A program made the translations under genes and the position numbers. DNA of 58,823 nucleotides. Origin: JAIRMO01 sp046533115 (lineage in GTDB: Bacteria > Spirochaetota > Spirochaetia > Treponematales > Breznakiellaceae). Where the stretch lies: assembly GCF_046533115.1 (NCBI RefSeq), contig NZ_JAJQRC010000016.1, forward strand, positions 1 to 58,823. Direction: 5' to 3'. Positions 26,713 to 34,460 of this stretch are shown piece by piece (the first letter of the stretch is position 1; each line of letters begins with the position of its first letter). Under the pieces are notes generated by a model. It was given only the letters and a program-made list of their open reading frames with translations. It had not been told where the DNA came from and searched no databases.

Positions 26713-27273
26713 TCATTCCGCCAGCAATTCCCTGGCCAGGGCGCTTATTTTTTGCCGCAGCCTGCTGGTCCGTGACTTTGCCGCGCTGAGGCTTATATTG
26801 AGCCGGGCCGCGACTTCTTTCAGCGGCTGTTTTTGCCGGAAGGCAAGCTCCAGAATCTGTTCGTCCTTCGGCTTGAGCCGCTGCCCAATCACGGCGGCGG
26901 CGCGGTCTATGGCCTTTTCTTCGGCAATCCGCGTTTCCTCGCTTTTTATGCTTTCGGCGATGATCCTGTCCACCGGCGCTTCCCCGTCCCCGGGACTCCC
27001 GAAGGGCACGGCAAATCTTTTACGATCCTTCCGCATCGAGGCGGCGTACTGTTTGGAGATATGGCCCGCGGTTTTATACAGCCAGCCGCCTATTTTGTCA
27101 TAGTCTTTGAGCCTGGCCATGTTCTCATAGAGGATGAGGAAAATATCCTGGGTACAATCCTCGGCAAAGCTCAGGTTACCGCCCAGCGTGTAAGCGCAGA
27201 ATTTGAATATCTTTTCATAATACTGCGTGACGATGCCGTTAAACGCGGATTCCTGATCAACGCTGAGTCCCAT
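26713..27273 (-). CDS. RNA polymerase sigma factor, ECF subfamily
   Basis: 186 residues with sigma2 (about 10-75, containing AEDCTQDIFLILYENM and the -10 recognition helix) and sigma4 (about 125-180: RLKPKDEQILELAF, then ALKEVAARLN-type HTH with LSAAKSRTSRLRQK). It would redirect RNA polymerase to a small regulon under the control of the adjacent anti-sigma gene. ATG 27273 lies 13 bases after the ABC ATPase stop; no good ribosome-binding site, so coupling is likely. The longer open frame overlaps the upstream gene. Confidence 0.87.
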   Translation of the reverse strand: MGLSVDQESAFNGIVTQYYEKIFKFCAYTLGGNLSFAEDCTQDIFLILYENMARLKDYDKIGGWLYKTAGHISKQYAASMRKDRKRFAVPFGSPGDGEAPVDRIIAESIKSEETRIAEEKAIDRAAAVIGQRLKPKDEQILELAFRQKQPLKEVAARLNISLSAAKSRTSRLRQKISALARELLAE

Positions 27274-27286
27274 GGCAGGCGGGGTT

Positions 27287-27961
27287 TCAGGCGGTATGGG
27301 GCAAGAGGTTCCCCGCGTCCATCGAATAGGTTTTATTACCGTAATCCAGGGTATCAAGTTCATGGGTCACGATGAGTACCGCGGTCCCTTCCTGGGCAAT
27401 ACGGCTGAACAGGCCCATAATCTCCGCCGTGGTTTCCACGTCCAGATCGCTGGTGGGTTCATCGGCGATAAGGAGCCGGGGCTCGTTGATAAGGGCCCGG
27501 GCAATAGCCGCCCGCCGCATTTCCCCGCCGGACAGTTCTTTGGGATACGAGGCGGCCAGGTGGCTTATCCCCACCTTCTCCAGCAGGATAAAGGCCCTTC
27601 CCTCCACATCCCCCTCGCGCTTAAACAGAAACCAGGGAATGCAGACATTGTCGAAAACGGTAAAATTTGAAAGCAGGCTTTGCCCCTGGGGAACATAGCC
27701 GATTTTTTTGTTTCTAAAAAACGAAATATCCTTGTCCTTGAAGCCGTAGATGTCCTTTCCCTCAAAGAGCACCGAGCCATGGGTCGGGTGGAGCAGCCCC
27801 GCACCCATATTGAGCAGGGTGGTTTTCCCGCTGCCCGAACGGCCGATGATGCTGATAAAATCCCCGGGTTCGACCGAAAGGCTCACGCGGTTTACCGCGT
27901 TAAAGGCCCGGCCCCCGCGCTGATACTCTTTGGTAAGCTCCTTCAGTTCAAGAAGTTCCAT
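27287..27961 (-). CDS. ABC transporter ATP-binding protein (LolD/MacB type)
   Basis: 224 residues. Walker A GRSGSGKTT, Q-loop PQGQSL, signature LSGGEMRRA, Walker B LLIADEPTSDLD and the H-loop VTHELDT are intact. It drives the FtsX-like permeases encoded upstream. The ATG at 27961 overlaps the upstream TGA by one base. Confidence 0.92.
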   Translation of the reverse strand: MELLELKELTKEYQRGGRAFNAVNRVSLSVEPGDFISIIGRSGSGKTTLLNMGAGLLHPTHGSVLFEGKDIYGFKDKDISFFRNKKIGYVPQGQSLLSNFTVFDNVCIPWFLFKREGDVEGRAFILLEKVGISHLAASYPKELSGGEMRRAAIARALINEPRLLIADEPTSDLDVETTAEIMGLFSRIAQEGTAVLIVTHELDTLDYGNKTYSMDAGNLLPHTA

Positions 27962-29172
27962 CACTCACCCTCCCGTAAGGTAAAATAGGTTTCCGCCCTG
28001 CTGATTCGGAACGCCGAATAGAGGGAAGCCAGGGGCCCCACCAGGACCGAGAGCACAAGGCTTCCCAGGACCAGGGGGATACTATTGAGCAGCGGCGCGT
28101 CCAGGTAGGGCAGCTCAAGCCGCTCGCTGATCAGGGTACTGAAGGGGAAAACCACAAGGCCCGCGAGGATGATCCCCGCGCTGCCGCCGGCAATCCCGGC
28201 AAGGGAGGATTCGCTTAACACGATGCCGACAAGCTTCTTCCTCGTGGCCCCGAGGATCCGCAGCAGGGCGAATTCCCGCTTCCGTTCATGGATGGAGCCG
28301 GAAAACACCGCCGTCAGCACGATGACCGCCAGGATCCACAGTACCGCGGAAAAAATATGGATATAGGAAACCAGGCCCGTGAGTGCGGCGGCGAGGGTGG
28401 AAAAAATACCCTGGGAAACCAGCACTTCCACATCGCTGTTTTCCCGCCGTATCGTATAGGCAACCACCGAGGGAACTGCCGAGGGCTCCACCTTGGCTAA
28501 AACCGCGGAAATTATTTCGTCCCCCTGCTGGTCCGCGATAAAATTGTATTTTTCCGCATGGGCCCGGTCGATGAGGGAACGCATGGTATTCATGGTCATA
28601 AAAATGGAAGTGTCAAAACCGCTGGCGCTGGTGGAAAGCTGGGCCGCTACCGGATACTCGTGGTTGAACAGTTGAATGGTGCCGTTGGCACGAAGCGAAA
28701 TCCGGCTGCCCACCACCACCTGCCCGTCTTCCACCGTGGCGCTGTGTTTCTCCGCAATCCAGGGCCGGACCACAAAATCCGTCTCCGGATCATAGGCGAT
28801 AAGCTGTACCGCGGCGTCGCAGCATTCGGTGGAAAGGGAGGAAAGGAAAAATTGGGGTGAGGCGCAGGCTATACCCTTGGTTTCGGCGATTTTATCGGCA
28901 ATGCCGGCGTTAAAATAAAAATAATCGGCCCCTCCCTGGAGCAATAAGGACTGGGCCTTTTCAGAGGTCCCCGCGGGAACCACCATCAGATCCGCCCCAA
29001 AACGTTTGGTCATGGTGGCTAATCCCTCGCGAAGGTTCAGGGCCAGGAGGGAACCGCCGAACAGGGTAAAGGCAAGGATCGCAGTCACCACCACCAGACA
29101 GGCGGTACGAACCGGTTTGGCCTTGAGATTTTCCAGCGAGAGCGCGCCGGTATCCAAAATTCTCTTCTTCAT
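27961..29172 (-). CDS. FtsX-like ABC permease, paralogue 1
   Basis: 403 residues: N-terminal helix (about 20-42), extracytoplasmic domain (45-260) and three C-terminal helices with FALLRILGATRKKL as coupling motif. The outer domain has a Cys pair (ECCDAAVQLIAYDP). About the same length and closely similar along its whole length to the next upstream gene, most of all in the last 60 codons. Own promoter upstream (29218-29246) and a repeat between the two paralogues. Confidence 0.88.
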   Translation of the reverse strand: MKKRILDTGALSLENLKAKPVRTACLVVVTAILAFTLFGGSLLALNLREGLATMTKRFGADLMVVPAGTSEKAQSLLLQGGADYFYFNAGIADKIAETKGIACASPQFFLSSLSTECCDAAVQLIAYDPETDFVVRPWIAEKHSATVEDGQVVVGSRISLRANGTIQLFNHEYPVAAQLSTSASGFDTSIFMTMNTMRSLIDRAHAEKYNFIADQQGDEIISAVLAKVEPSAVPSVVAYTIRRENSDVEVLVSQGIFSTLAAALTGLVSYIHIFSAVLWILAVIVLTAVFSGSIHERKREFALLRILGATRKKLVGIVLSESSLAGIAGGSAGIILAGLVVFPFSTLISERLELPYLDAPLLNSIPLVLGSLVLSVLVGPLASLYSAFRISRAETYFTLREGE

Positions 29173-29217
29173 GGTAGGTTTTCCTTAGATTATCTATTCG
29201 ATAGTTTTAGTAGGAAT

Positions 29218-29246
29218 ATCTTATAACCCACCAGGATTTTTGTCAA
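29218..29246 (-). promoter_or_regulatory. Promoter of permease paralogue 1
   Basis: Minus-strand TTGACA (29241-29246) and TAAGAT (29218-29223), spacer 17 bases. Confidence 0.65.
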
Positions 29247-29264
29247 GCGATGCCGGGCAATATA

Positions 29265-29420
29265 CAGTAATTCGCAGCTTAAAATAACCACGAACCACTC
29301 GAACAGACACGAACGGATTCAAAAAAACCGAAGGACCTGTCCTAAAAGTTTGTGATGTTCGTGAGGTTTGTGAGGTTCGTGGTTTTTTTTCTTGTCTTTT
29401 GTTGAAACTGAGAATTGCTG
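29265..29420. repeat. ACCACGAAC-family repeat, copy E
   Basis: It begins CAGTAATTCGCAGCTTAAAA and ends GTTGAAACTGAGAATTGCTG, with ACCACGAACCACTCGAAC and GTTCGTGAGGTTTGTGAGG arms. It lies between the two paralogous permease genes. Confidence 0.8.
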
Positions 29421-29432
29421 GGCGATATACCA

Positions 29433-30653
29433 TCACTCCCCCTCCCGCATGGTAAAATAGGTCTCAGCCCCGCTGATCCGCAGCGCCGCATAGAGGGAAG
29501 CCAGGGGCCCCACCAGAACCGAGAGGACGAGGCTTCCCAGGACCAGGGGGATACTATTGAGCAGCGGCGCGTCCAGGTAGGGCAGCTCCAGCCGCTCGCT
29601 GATCAGGGTACTGAAGGGGAAAATCACGATACTGGCCAACGTAATACCCACGGCGCTGCCAATAAGGGCGGCCAGGGCCGATTCGCTTAGTATCATACCG
29701 GCCAGCTTCTTTCGGGTGGCCCCCAGAATCCGCAGCAGGGCGAATTCCTTCTTCCGTTCGTGGATGGAACCGGAAAACACCGCCGCCAGCACGATAAGCG
29801 CCAGTACCCAAAGGATCACGGAAAAAAGCTGGATATACGCTACCAATCCTGCCAGGGCCGCGGCGATACTGGAAAATACGCTTTGTGAGACCACCACATC
29901 CACCCCGGCGTTTTCCTGCCGTATGGCCTGGGCGAGCCGCGCCGGCGGGGTCGAGGAGTCGATTTTCGCCAAAACCGCCGAGACCGCACCCTGGTTCATT
30001 TCGTTTTTCTGTTTTGCCAGAAAATCGTAGCCCGCCGCCTGGGCGCGGTTGATAAGCAGCCGCATGGTATCCATGGTCATAAAAACCGAGGTGTCCAGCC
30101 CGCTGGCGCTTCGTGAAAGCCGCGCCGCCACCGGATAGTGGTGCCCCAAAAGCTTGATGGTACCGTCGGTACGGACCGTGATCCGGCTGCCCACCACCAC
30201 CTGCCCGTTTTCCACGGAGCCGCGGTACTTTTCGGCCATCCAGGGCTGTACCACAAAATCGGTTGCAGGGTCGTAGGCGATAAGCTGTACCATGGCGTCG
30301 CAGCACCCCTCCGACAGGGAGGTCAGAAAAAATTGGGGCGAGGCGCAGGCCACGCCTTCGGTCCGGGCGACCCTATCGACAATCGCATCATCAAAATAAA
30401 AATAGCTGATCTCCCCCCGAAGCAGTATGGATTGGGCCTTTCCGGACGCTCCTTCCGGGACCACCATCAGATCCGCCCCAAAACGCCGGGTCATCGTGGC
30501 CAGCCCCTGACGGAGATTTAACGAAAGAATAGACCCGCCAAAAAGGGTAAAGGCCAAAATTGCCACGACTATCACCAGACAGGCGGTCCGGACCGGCCGG
30601 GCCTTTAAATTTTCCAGCGACAGCATCCCGGTACTCAAGGTTCTTCGCTTCAT
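29433..30653 (-). CDS. FtsX-like ABC permease, paralogue 2
   Basis: 406 residues, same plan as paralogue 1, including GCCDAMVQLIAYDP in the outer domain and FALLRILGATRKKL. Start at ATG 30653 matches the start of paralogue 1 and has GGAG seven bases upstream. The two permeases probably work as a heterodimer with the single ATPase. First gene of the cluster, with a sigma70 promoter upstream (30699-30728). Confidence 0.88.
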   Translation of the reverse strand: MKRRTLSTGMLSLENLKARPVRTACLVIVVAILAFTLFGGSILSLNLRQGLATMTRRFGADLMVVPEGASGKAQSILLRGEISYFYFDDAIVDRVARTEGVACASPQFFLTSLSEGCCDAMVQLIAYDPATDFVVQPWMAEKYRGSVENGQVVVGSRITVRTDGTIKLLGHHYPVAARLSRSASGLDTSVFMTMDTMRLLINRAQAAGYDFLAKQKNEMNQGAVSAVLAKIDSSTPPARLAQAIRQENAGVDVVVSQSVFSSIAAALAGLVAYIQLFSVILWVLALIVLAAVFSGSIHERKKEFALLRILGATRKKLAGMILSESALAALIGSAVGITLASIVIFPFSTLISERLELPYLDAPLLNSIPLVLGSLVLSVLVGPLASLYAALRISGAETYFTMREGE

Positions 30654-30698
30654 TATGGTTCTCCGCATTTGTTAGTCCAAAGTAACTATTACGGATTC

Positions 30699-30728
30699 AG
30701 GATAACCGCAGGGAGAAAGCCTTGTCAA
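30699..30728 (-). promoter_or_regulatory. Promoter of permease paralogue 2
   Basis: Minus-strand TTGACA (30723-30728) and TATCCT (30699-30704), spacer 18 bases, about 45 bases before the ATG. Confidence 0.65.
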
Positions 30729-30761
30729 GACGGGATTTGGCGCCGCATATCTAGGAAGTTT

Positions 30762-31017
30762 AACCACGAACTACACGAACCTCACGAACAATAGTAAGAA
30801 ATTCACCACGAAGGCGAAGAAGGCGAAGAAGAGTTAGGAAGAGAGGAGAGAGGAATGTTTTGAAATTTAGCCCTGAAATCGCAAAGAAAAATTAAGAGTA
30901 GGGAGAAAGCCTCAGAATAGGGACAGACTCTTTATTATTCCTTCCTTCTTCGCCTTATGCGCCTTTGTGGTGAATTCTCTTCTCTGTCTCTTCTTTGGCC
31001 TTCGTGGTGAATTTCTT
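30762..31017. repeat. ACCACGAAC-family repeat, copy F, with GA-rich insert
   Basis: It opens with TAACCACGAACTACACGAAC and contains AATTCACCACGAAGGCGAAG; the far arm is CTTCGTGGTGAATTTC. A GAGTTAGG/GAGAGGAGAGAGG block sits in the middle (30829-30856). The remaining part of this 519-base gap holds the promoter above and the terminator below; no gene is seen. Confidence 0.75.
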
Positions 31018-31039
31018 CATTTGGTACCTGGAGCCAGAT

Positions 31040-31077
31040 AAAAAACCGGGGTTGTTCTTCTTGGGGAACAACCCCGG
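31040..31077 (-). terminator. Rho-independent terminator of the EF-G-like gene
   Basis: CCGGGGTTGTTC (31046-31057) pairs perfectly with 31066-31077 around an 8-base loop; on the minus strand it is followed by six T residues (31045-31040). The gene's stop lies about 95 bases upstream of the hairpin. Confidence 0.9.
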
Positions 31078-31172
31078 CGCCTCCTTTTTGCGGCGTTTTA
31101 GTCAGTTACACCGCAGGCTTATATGCTCACAAGGTCAAAAAAGCCCGGACTTCCACCGGCGATGGTTTTATG

Positions 31173-33254
31173 CTAGTCTTCAGCTTCCTGCACCCGGAAG
31201 GCCTGGGCCGCCTTGATCACGTCCTCGGCGATCTTGCCGGAGATGGGGGCGTAGTGGTCGAATTCAACGCTGAAAGACCCGGTCCCGCTGGTGATGGACC
31301 GTAGATCGATGGAATACCGCAGCAACTCCGCCTGGGGAACCTGGGCCTTAATTTCCTCAATCCCGCCCCCGACTGAGGCTTGGCCCTGGATTTTACCCCG
31401 TTTTCCCGACAGGTCGGACATCACGTCCCCCAGGTATTTGTCCTCCACAATAACCGTCAGGTTCATGATCGGTTCCAGGAGGGTGGGGGCGGCCTGGCGC
31501 ATGGCTTCCCGGAAGGCGTTCCGGGCGGCCAATTTAAAGGCCAGTTCCGAGGAATCCACCGGGTGGTATTTCCCGTCCACAACCTTTACTTCCACATCCA
31601 CCACGGGATACCCCGCCATGGTCCCGGCGGCCATCCCCTCCAGGACCCCCTTCTCGACGCCGGGGATGTAGTTCTTCGGTATGGCCCCGCCGAAAATGGC
31701 GTTGATAAACTGGTAGTTTCCCCCCCGGGGCAGGGGGGCGATCTCCAAAAGCACCTTGCCGTACTGGCCGTGGCCGCCGGTTTGCTTTTTGTGGGTATAT
31801 TCGGCCCCCGCCTTTTTGGTGATCGTTTCCCGGTAGGCCACATGGGGCACATGGGTCTCCACCTCAATTTTCTGGTTTTGCTTGATCTTGTCCAGAATGA
31901 TAGTTACCTGGAGTTCCCCCATGCCGGAGATCACCGTTTCCTTGGTTTCCGTATTATACTGGTAGCGGAAGGTCTTATCCTCCTCGGCAGCCCGGACGAG
32001 GAATTCCCCCAATTTGTCATCGTCCTTTTTCGCGGCGGCATTAACCGCCACGGAATGGACCGGTTCGGGAAGCCGGAGGGGCAAGAAGTTGATGCCGCCG
32101 CCGTCGGAAAGGGTATCGTTGGTTTTAAGGGTGGCGGATTTGGAGATGATCCCCACATCCCCCGCGTAAAGTTCCCGGATTTCCTCAAGCTTCTTGCCCT
32201 GACAGGTATAGATCTTGCCTATCCGTTCCTTTTTGTTCTCCGAAACGTTTTGGGCTTCGGTATCCGCCGCAAGCTTGCCCCGGATCACCTTGATCCAGGA
32301 GAGTTTCCCCGAAAACTGGTCATAGCTGGTCTTGATCACCAGGGCGGCCATGGGTTTATCCGGGTCTATGGGGATGTCCTTTTGGGTCCCGTCCTCCTCC
32401 CGGGAAATATCCCGGGCTGTTTTGGGGTTGGGGCCTATATCGGCGATAAAATCCAGCAGGGGGATGAGCCCGGAATTTTTTACGGCCACCCCGGTAAAGG
32501 CGGGGACGAATTTGTGTTCCGCCAGGGCTTCAATCAGCCCCCGGTGCATTTCCTCGGCGTCCAGGGAACCCTTATCGATGTACTTCTCCATAAGGGAATC
32601 GTCCCCCTCCGCGGCGGCTTCGATCAGCCGTTCCCGGGCGGCGGCCACGGCTTCGGCATATTCGGCGGGGATGGCCCCCTCCTTTTCAAGGGCGTCCCCC
32701 TGGGCAAAATAGGCCTTTTCATTGAGGACATCGATAACCCCCTGATAGGCGGCGCCGCTGCCCATGGGAATCGTCAGGGATACCGGGGTAATTTTAAATT
32801 TTTCCCGGATATCATCCAGGGTAGTTTGGAAATTTCCCCGTTCATCATCCAACTTGGTGATAAAAATCCCCCGGGGTTTCTCCCGCCCCTCCAAATTCCG
32901 CCATAGTTTGATGGTTTCGATCTGAACCCCCGCGCGGCCGTCCACCGTAAGGAGGGCGAATTCCGACGCCCGGAAACTGAGGATCACATCCCCAATAAAA
33001 TCCGAAGAACCGGGAGTATCAAAGAGGTTGATCTTCTTACCGTTTCGCTCAATATGGGCCAAGGCGGTGTGGATAGAAATCTTTCGCTCGATTTCTTCGG
33101 GAGTGGAATCTCCAACGGTTTTTCCCGATTCTACCGTTTCCGCCCGGGGAATAACCCCCCCCGCAAAAAGCAAGCGCTCAAACAGGGTCGTTTTTCCGGT
33201 CCCACCATGACCGGCGATGGATACGTTTTTTATCAGATCCGTGGTGTAACTCAT
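31173..33254 (-). CDS. Elongation factor G-like GTPase
   Basis: 693 residues with the five-domain plan of EF-G, but of the divergent EF-G-like branch. G1 is GHGGTGKTT in place of AHIDAGKTT, G3 is DTPGSSDF and G4 is TKLD in place of NKxD. Domain IV (about 480-600) has the GGHGQYG loop. Such proteins are generally not the main translocase; roles in recycling or stress have been proposed, none proven for this branch. ATG 33254 with GGAG; the open frame further upstream covers the divergent promoter. Shares overlapping -35 elements with the coiled-coil gene on the other strand. Confidence 0.88.
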   Translation of the reverse strand: MSYTTDLIKNVSIAGHGGTGKTTLFERLLFAGGVIPRAETVESGKTVGDSTPEEIERKISIHTALAHIERNGKKINLFDTPGSSDFIGDVILSFRASEFALLTVDGRAGVQIETIKLWRNLEGREKPRGIFITKLDDERGNFQTTLDDIREKFKITPVSLTIPMGSGAAYQGVIDVLNEKAYFAQGDALEKEGAIPAEYAEAVAAARERLIEAAAEGDDSLMEKYIDKGSLDAEEMHRGLIEALAEHKFVPAFTGVAVKNSGLIPLLDFIADIGPNPKTARDISREEDGTQKDIPIDPDKPMAALVIKTSYDQFSGKLSWIKVIRGKLAADTEAQNVSENKKERIGKIYTCQGKKLEEIRELYAGDVGIISKSATLKTNDTLSDGGGINFLPLRLPEPVHSVAVNAAAKKDDDKLGEFLVRAAEEDKTFRYQYNTETKETVISGMGELQVTIILDKIKQNQKIEVETHVPHVAYRETITKKAGAEYTHKKQTGGHGQYGKVLLEIAPLPRGGNYQFINAIFGGAIPKNYIPGVEKGVLEGMAAGTMAGYPVVDVEVKVVDGKYHPVDSSELAFKLAARNAFREAMRQAAPTLLEPIMNLTVIVEDKYLGDVMSDLSGKRGKIQGQASVGGGIEEIKAQVPQAELLRYSIDLRSITSGTGSFSVEFDHYAPISGKIAEDVIKAAQAFRVQEAED

Positions 33255-33312
33255 TGCAGCTTCTCCTTGAAGTACAATCCTATTAAGACTATGATGGAAC
33301 GGTCTTGCCGGA

Positions 33313-33341
33313 TTGTCAAGAAAAATACCATTGATTATAGT
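33313..33341 (+). promoter_or_regulatory. Promoter of the coiled-coil/topoisomerase operon
   Basis: TTGTCA (33313-33318), 17 bases, TATAGT (33336-33341). The first possible transcribed base coincides with the ATG at 33348. The reverse complement of the same stretch (33314-33319) reads TTGACA for the divergent EF-G-like gene. Confidence 0.65.
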
Positions 33342-33347
33342 AAAAAT

Positions 33348-34460
33348 ATGGAAGAAAGACAAAAAAATATCAAGGACCTGGAACAGAAAAAGCAGGCGGA
33401 GCTCCGGTCGATGGCGTTGATGCGGGAAGATCTGGGAAAATCCCTGTTATCCCGCATGAAAACCGGGGAAGGGGACGCCGAAGGGCTTTTCGGGGAATAC
33501 CGGCGGATCCAACAGGAAACCGCTGATTCCCAGGCGCTTATCGGGACCATCCAGGAAGAGCTTGTCCGGCTCGGGCAGCTTGATGAGGCCGCGGCCCGTA
33601 ACGAACAGGCCCTCTCCCAGGTCAGGCAGGGCCTGGGACGGCTCTACTACGGCCTGGGGGAATGGGTTTTGGAGGATGATGCCCCGGGGGAGTTTACCGA
33701 ACCCCTCAGGCGGCAGCTTACTACCCTGCGGGATAAGGTTAGCTCCCTGGAGGACCGTATGGAGGGGCTTACGGGGAAGGATCCGGCCAATATACTGGTC
33801 CAACTGGGCAGAAATACCCAGTCCCTGCTGCTCCGTTCTTCCCTGGAGAAAACCCGGTCCGCCCTGCGGCTGGTGTACGAGACCGCCGGGGAAAAATTTG
33901 CCCGCCAGCAGCAGGGGCAGCCCGCGGGAAGCGGGGAACCGGATCGTTTCCTGGAGGAAATCAGGGACCTGGAGAAACAGGCGGAGACCCTGCGGGCCGA
34001 GTCGGACCGCTTACAGGAGGAGCGGCGGGGGATCGCCCATACCCTCAATATCCAGGGGGGGCCGGTAAAGCGAATCCGGGCCCTGGAAAAAAAGATACGC
34101 CGCTTAAAAAATGAGTTCCGGGAGGCAGCCGGTAAATACGGGGAGCTTGCCCTGGAAAAAGCGCGGAGCGGGGAATGGGAGGCGGCGTTTGATCAGGATG
34201 ACCGGCTGCTTCTTCAAAAAATAGCGGAAACCCGGAATTATATCGAGGATATCGAAACCCGGATTGAAAAAATTACGGCCTCCCTGGCCATTGATGCGGA
34301 ACAGGCCGCCATTGCCAGGATGGAAAAGGCCCTATCGGGTCACCGCGGCCGTATTGTTGCAGCGGAAAAAGCCATTGCGGGTCTGGAAGAACGGATCCAC
34401 GGGGCGAAACAACATATTGAGGAGTTGAAAAAAATAGAGGCTTATGGCACCAAAAACTGA
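33348..34460 (+). CDS. Coiled-coil protein of unknown function
   Basis: 370 residues, almost entirely predicted coiled coil, rich in Glu, Arg, Lys, Leu and Gln, without signal or membrane segments. Long heptad stretches lie at about 1-70, 110-150, 205-260 and 300-365. Not recognised as a named family; similar proteins could act as structural partners. The ATG at 33348 is the first Met after the promoter and has no ribosome-binding site. The last 17 bases overlap the topoisomerase gene, so the two are translated together. Confidence 0.75.
   Translation: MEERQKNIKDLEQKKQAELRSMALMREDLGKSLLSRMKTGEGDAEGLFGEYRRIQQETADSQALIGTIQEELVRLGQLDEAAARNEQALSQVRQGLGRLYYGLGEWVLEDDAPGEFTEPLRRQLTTLRDKVSSLEDRMEGLTGKDPANILVQLGRNTQSLLLRSSLEKTRSALRLVYETAGEKFARQQQGQPAGSGEPDRFLEEIRDLEKQAETLRAESDRLQEERRGIAHTLNIQGGPVKRIRALEKKIRRLKNEFREAAGKYGELALEKARSGEWEAAFDQDDRLLLQKIAETRNYIEDIETRIEKITASLAIDAEQAAIARMEKALSGHRGRIVAAEKAIAGLEERIHGAKQHIEELKKIEAYGTKN

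Noticed and set aside
31380..32906. Plus-strand open frame opposite the EF-G-like gene
   Set aside because: Composition-driven antisense frame; the GTPase motifs on the other strand are decisive.
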